6,956 nucleotides of DNA, from assembly GCA_026415275.1 (NCBI GenBank), contig JAOAHK010000134.1, positions 1 through 6,956 of the forward strand, in the 5' to 3' direction. A program made the position numbers and the translations under genes. How positions within the stretch are numbered: position 1 is the first letter of the stretch; each line of letters begins with the position of its first letter. Positions 5,099 through 6,956 of the stretch are shown piece by piece. The notes beneath the pieces were generated by a model, which ran no database searches, had not been told where the DNA came from, and saw nothing but the letters and a program-made list of their open reading frames with translations. This DNA comes from Anaerolineales bacterium (GTDB lineage: Bacteria > Chloroflexota > Anaerolineae > Anaerolineales > UBA4823).

Positions 5099-6108
5099 GA
5101 AAGACAAACCCATCCCAAGCCTTGGTGGGCAGCCTTGTCCTCGCTGCAGTCTTGTTTGCCTGTTCCTTGCGCACAACGTTGCCTACACCAACTGTGACCT
5201 CACCACCAACTGCCATTGTGGTTGAATCGGCAAACTCCTCACCAAAGCCAACCTTCCCCCCAACCCCGCTTTTGCCGGCAGAAACACCTCAACCAAGTCC
5301 AACCCTCACTCCCAAAGTTGTCTTGCGTTTTGCGGTGATCGGCGATTATGGCTCAGGCAACGAGGATGCACGCCAAGTGGCAGAGCTGGTTAAGTCCTGG
5401 CAGCCCGATTTTATCCTCACGACCGGCGATAATAATTACCCCGATGGCTCTCGCGAGACCATCGATCATCGCATTGGGCAGTTCTATCATGAATACATCT
5501 ACCCCTATCATGGCAGTTACGGGAAGGGCGGCCAGCAGAACCGTTTTTTCCCCACCCTGGGTAACCATGATTGGATGAGTGAAGGGGCACAGCCCTACTT
5601 TGACTATTTCGAGCTTCCCAACAACGAGCGTTACTATGAATTCACCTGGGGAGCAGGGCATTTCTTCGCCTTGAATAGTGACTCAAACGAACCGGACGGG
5701 GTTGGACGTAGCTCTCGCCAAGCGCAATGGTTGCGAGAACGGTTGTCTGTATCCACACAACCTTGGCAGATTGTCTTTATGCATCACCCACCATATTCTT
5801 CAGGAAAGCGCGGAGCGGTTGATTGGATGCGTTGGCCGTTCAAGGAATGGGGGGTCGATGCGGTTTTGTGTGGACACGATCACTACTATGAACGCCTAGT
5901 CGTAAATGGACTGGTGTATTTCATCAACGGCGCTGGTGGAGGCGGTTTATATGATTTTGGCGAGATTGCTGAGGGAAGTCAGAAACGCTTCAATGGCGCA
6001 TATGGCGCCATGCTGGTCACAATGGAAACAGAACGAGTTATTTTTGAATTTTATGCCATCGGGGGAAGACTAATCGACCACTATGAGTTGACTAGGACAA
6101 CTCAATAA
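5095..6108 (+). CDS. Purple acid phosphatase-type metallophosphoesterase lipoprotein
   Basis: The product is 337 aa. A signal peptide ends in the lipobox LFAC (Cys23), followed by a Pro/Thr/Ser linker (about 28-73) and a calcineurin-like phosphoesterase domain. The metal-ligand set is complete and of purple-acid-phosphatase type: GDYG (Asp84), GDNNY (Asp112 and Tyr115), GNHD (Asn157), VFMH (His230) and GHDH (His261, His263). The Asp-x-x-Tyr spacing matches the Asp52/Tyr55 pair of mammalian tartrate-resistant acid phosphatase, where the Tyr is the Fe(III) ligand giving the colour. Such enzymes hydrolyse phosphomonoesters in the periplasm or at the cell surface with Fe(III) plus a divalent metal; the substrate here is unknown. 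The C-terminus (about 265-337) continues the domain without an added module. ATG at 5095 overlaps the upstream TGA by 4 nt, so it is coupled to the dehydrogenase gene. No clear terminator follows. Confidence 0.88.
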   Translation: MRKTNPSQALVGSLVLAAVLFACSLRTTLPTPTVTSPPTAIVVESANSSPKPTFPPTPLLPAETPQPSPTLTPKVVLRFAVIGDYGSGNEDARQVAELVKSWQPDFILTTGDNNYPDGSRETIDHRIGQFYHEYIYPYHGSYGKGGQQNRFFPTLGNHDWMSEGAQPYFDYFELPNNERYYEFTWGAGHFFALNSDSNEPDGVGRSSRQAQWLRERLSVSTQPWQIVFMHHPPYSSGKRGAVDWMRWPFKEWGVDAVLCGHDHYYERLVVNGLVYFINGAGGGGLYDFGEIAEGSQKRFNGAYGAMLVTMETERVIFEFYAIGGRLIDHYELTRTTQ

Positions 6109-6118
6109 TCCCCTTTCC

Positions 6119-6253
6119 AGAACGCATAGGGCGAGATTTATTCCGCCATTCAGCGTTACGGCGGGCGCTCTATAATCAAGGAATCTCGCCTTACAGAATG
6201 TGTAGGGCGAGATTCATCTCGCATTCGGATGACAGGAATGTCGCGCTACGTAA
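6119..6253. repeat. Cluster of palindromic intergenic repeats (two tandem copies and one inverted)
   Basis: Two diverged direct copies, 6119-6175 and 6195-6253, share AGGGCGAGATT and a similar course: AGAA...GTAGGGCGAGATT, CATTC, then GCGCTCTATAA or GCGCTACGTAA. Between them is an inverted copy of the core, GAATCTCGCC (6181-6190), which pairs perfectly over 10 bp with GGCGAGATTC (6206-6215). Within copy 2, GCGAGA (6207-6212) and TCTCGC (6217-6222) form a hairpin with a TTCA tetraloop, and CATTC/GAATG (6222-6226, 6236-6240) form another. GTAGGGCGA and TCGCGCTAC enclose the whole with one mismatch. The cluster lies between two convergent genes, a usual place for REP-like elements. Its copy number in the genome is unknown. 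Confidence 0.68.
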
Positions 6254-6282
6254 TTTTTTACCCGGTTGGCTCCTCCCCATAT

Positions 6283-6699
6283 TTAGAAAATGCCCAGCGA
6301 TGAGAGAAAATCAGGTTGAGAGAAAAGCCAATAACCTGCTACCGCACAGATCGATAACAAACATAAGACGATTAAAAGGATAAGACAAGTGATCCATAAA
6401 CCGCTGCGGCTCTTATTACGAGCTGGTTCAGGAGGAGGTGTCCAAGAGGGCGGTGGTTGCGGTGAAGATACCTGCGCAGACGGTGGCTCTTGGCGAGGTG
6501 TTTCAGGAAACATTGGCCCAGGAGGAGAGGGAGGAGCAGGGGAAGGGAAAGGGCTTTCCTGTGCCTTGGCAGAGAAATCGTCGGAAGGTTCAGGGATAGA
6601 TTGGGCAGAGCGCAGTTCGGCGCCGCATTGTTCGCAGAAGCGCAAAGAAGGTCTTAAGCTGGCACCGCAATAGGGGCATTGGGTTAAGGGTTCTGTCAT
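6283..6699 (-). CDS. Zinc-ribbon protein with proline-rich linker and C-terminal membrane anchor
   Basis: The product is 138 aa. CPYCG (8-12) and CEQCG (22-26) form an N-terminal zinc ribbon of the short zf-ribbon type. Residues 35-93 are a low-complexity Pro/Ser linker. A basic patch (ARNKSR, 93-98) precedes one transmembrane helix (about 101-126), and a short tail follows. By the positive-inside rule the zinc ribbon should be cytosolic. The ATG at 6697-6699 is chosen because AGGAG (plus 6706-6710) lies 6 nt upstream. An upstream extension to 6792 would overlap the neighbouring gene and lacks zinc-ribbon homology. It lies 17 nt after the other zinc-ribbon gene, so they form an operon. The function is unknown. 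Architectures like this are common in Gram-positive and Chloroflexota-type genomes as membrane-bound accessory or signalling proteins, but no specific role is implied. Confidence 0.8.
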   Translation of the reverse strand: MTEPLTQCPYCGASLRPSLRFCEQCGAELRSAQSIPEPSDDFSAKAQESPFPSPAPPSPPGPMFPETPRQEPPSAQVSSPQPPPSWTPPPEPARNKSRSGLWITCLILLIVLCLLSICAVAGYWLFSQPDFLSSLGIF

Positions 6700-6716
6700 A
6701 GCATTCTCCTCTTTTC

Positions 6717-6956
6717 TCAAATTCGGAGCGGTGTTCCACACTGACCGCAGAAACGCGCCGTAGGCGAAATGGGTGCCCCGCATTTGGGACAAGTGCCCGT
6801 GGCACTCACTGCAGGCGCCGGCACAGCAGCCAGCGGCGCTAGCGTCTGCTCCATAAAAGCTGAGAAGCCCTCACTTGTTAAGGTTGCCATTGCCGCTGCT
6901 TCGCCTGCCAGGTCGATAAGCAATAGATAAAAAACACCCCGCACGAAGAGCATCAC
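6717..6956 (-). CDS. C-terminal zinc-ribbon protein, probably cut by window end
   Basis: The frame is open from the window edge to TGA (plus 6717-6719), giving 79 visible residues. A mixed hydrophobic part (LFVRGVFYLLLIDLAGEAAAM) is followed by an Ala/Pro-rich linker and a C-terminal zinc ribbon with CPKCG and CGQCG separated by an 11-residue spacer (APISPTARF is part of it). No good Shine-Dalgarno stands before the internal ATG of MATLTSEGF, and GTG/ATG codons sit at the very edge, so the real start is most likely outside. The visible part is therefore the C-terminus of a longer protein of unknown function. It shares its zinc-ribbon type with the downstream gene and lies 17 nt from it. Confidence 0.66.
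   Translation of the reverse strand: MMLFVRGVFYLLLIDLAGEAAAMATLTSEGFSAFMEQTLAPLAAVPAPAVSATGTCPKCGAPISPTARFCGQCGTPLRI

Noticed and set aside
6119..6253. CRISPR array
   Set aside because: Only two diverged direct copies and one inverted core with unequal spacing; no uniform repeat-spacer pattern and no cas gene.
6389..6673. Gly-rich open frame on the plus strand
   Set aside because: It is the complement of the proline-rich linker of the zinc-ribbon gene, whose Cys motifs and Shine-Dalgarno support the minus strand.

Overview
The window reads as ordinary chromosomal DNA of a bacterium, most likely a Chloroflexota (Anaerolineae-like) genome. That placement is inferred from the style of the IF3, L35 and L20 proteins and from secreted lipoproteins with long Pro/Thr/Ser linkers. 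No marker gene settles the taxonomy. No mobile element, CRISPR array, tRNA or rRNA was seen.

Layout. (1) 1-1411, plus strand: the 3' part of a ROK-family sugar kinase/regulator gene, cut by the window start, overlaps by 20 nt a small split-barrel flavin-family protein (pyridoxamine-phosphate-oxidase-like). (2) 1454-1867, minus strand: rpsT (ribosomal protein S20) with its own promoter, UUG start and intrinsic terminator. (3) 1899-3362, plus strand: the translation operon infC-rpmI-rplT (IF3, L35, L20), with a strong sigma70-type promoter region, structured intergenic spacers and a textbook terminator. infC has no ATG/GTG/TTG start that keeps its conserved N-terminus, and it appears to begin at AUC. 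(4) 3376-6108, plus strand: a three-gene unit joined by two ATGA overlaps. It encodes a DUF1232/YkvA-like small membrane protein, a PQQ-dependent glucose/sorbosone-dehydrogenase-type lipoprotein and a purple-acid-phosphatase-type metallophosphoesterase lipoprotein. (5) 6119-6253: two diverged tandem copies of a palindromic intergenic repeat with an inverted copy between them. (6) 6283-6956, minus strand: two adjacent zinc-ribbon genes, one with a C-terminal membrane anchor and one running off the window.

How the parts work together. rpsT and infC-rpmI-rplT are divergent translation units, each with features suggesting feedback control: rare start codons and structured leaders. The two lipoproteins are translationally coupled and both should face outward from the membrane. 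Together they look like a surface pair that oxidises sugars or aldoses and removes phosphate, though no direct functional link is shown. The most interesting signals are the AUC start of infC, the long hairpin directly before rplT, the altered sugar-contact motif of the ROK protein, the coupled lipoprotein pair and the palindromic repeat cluster. I found no convincing new multi-gene system.
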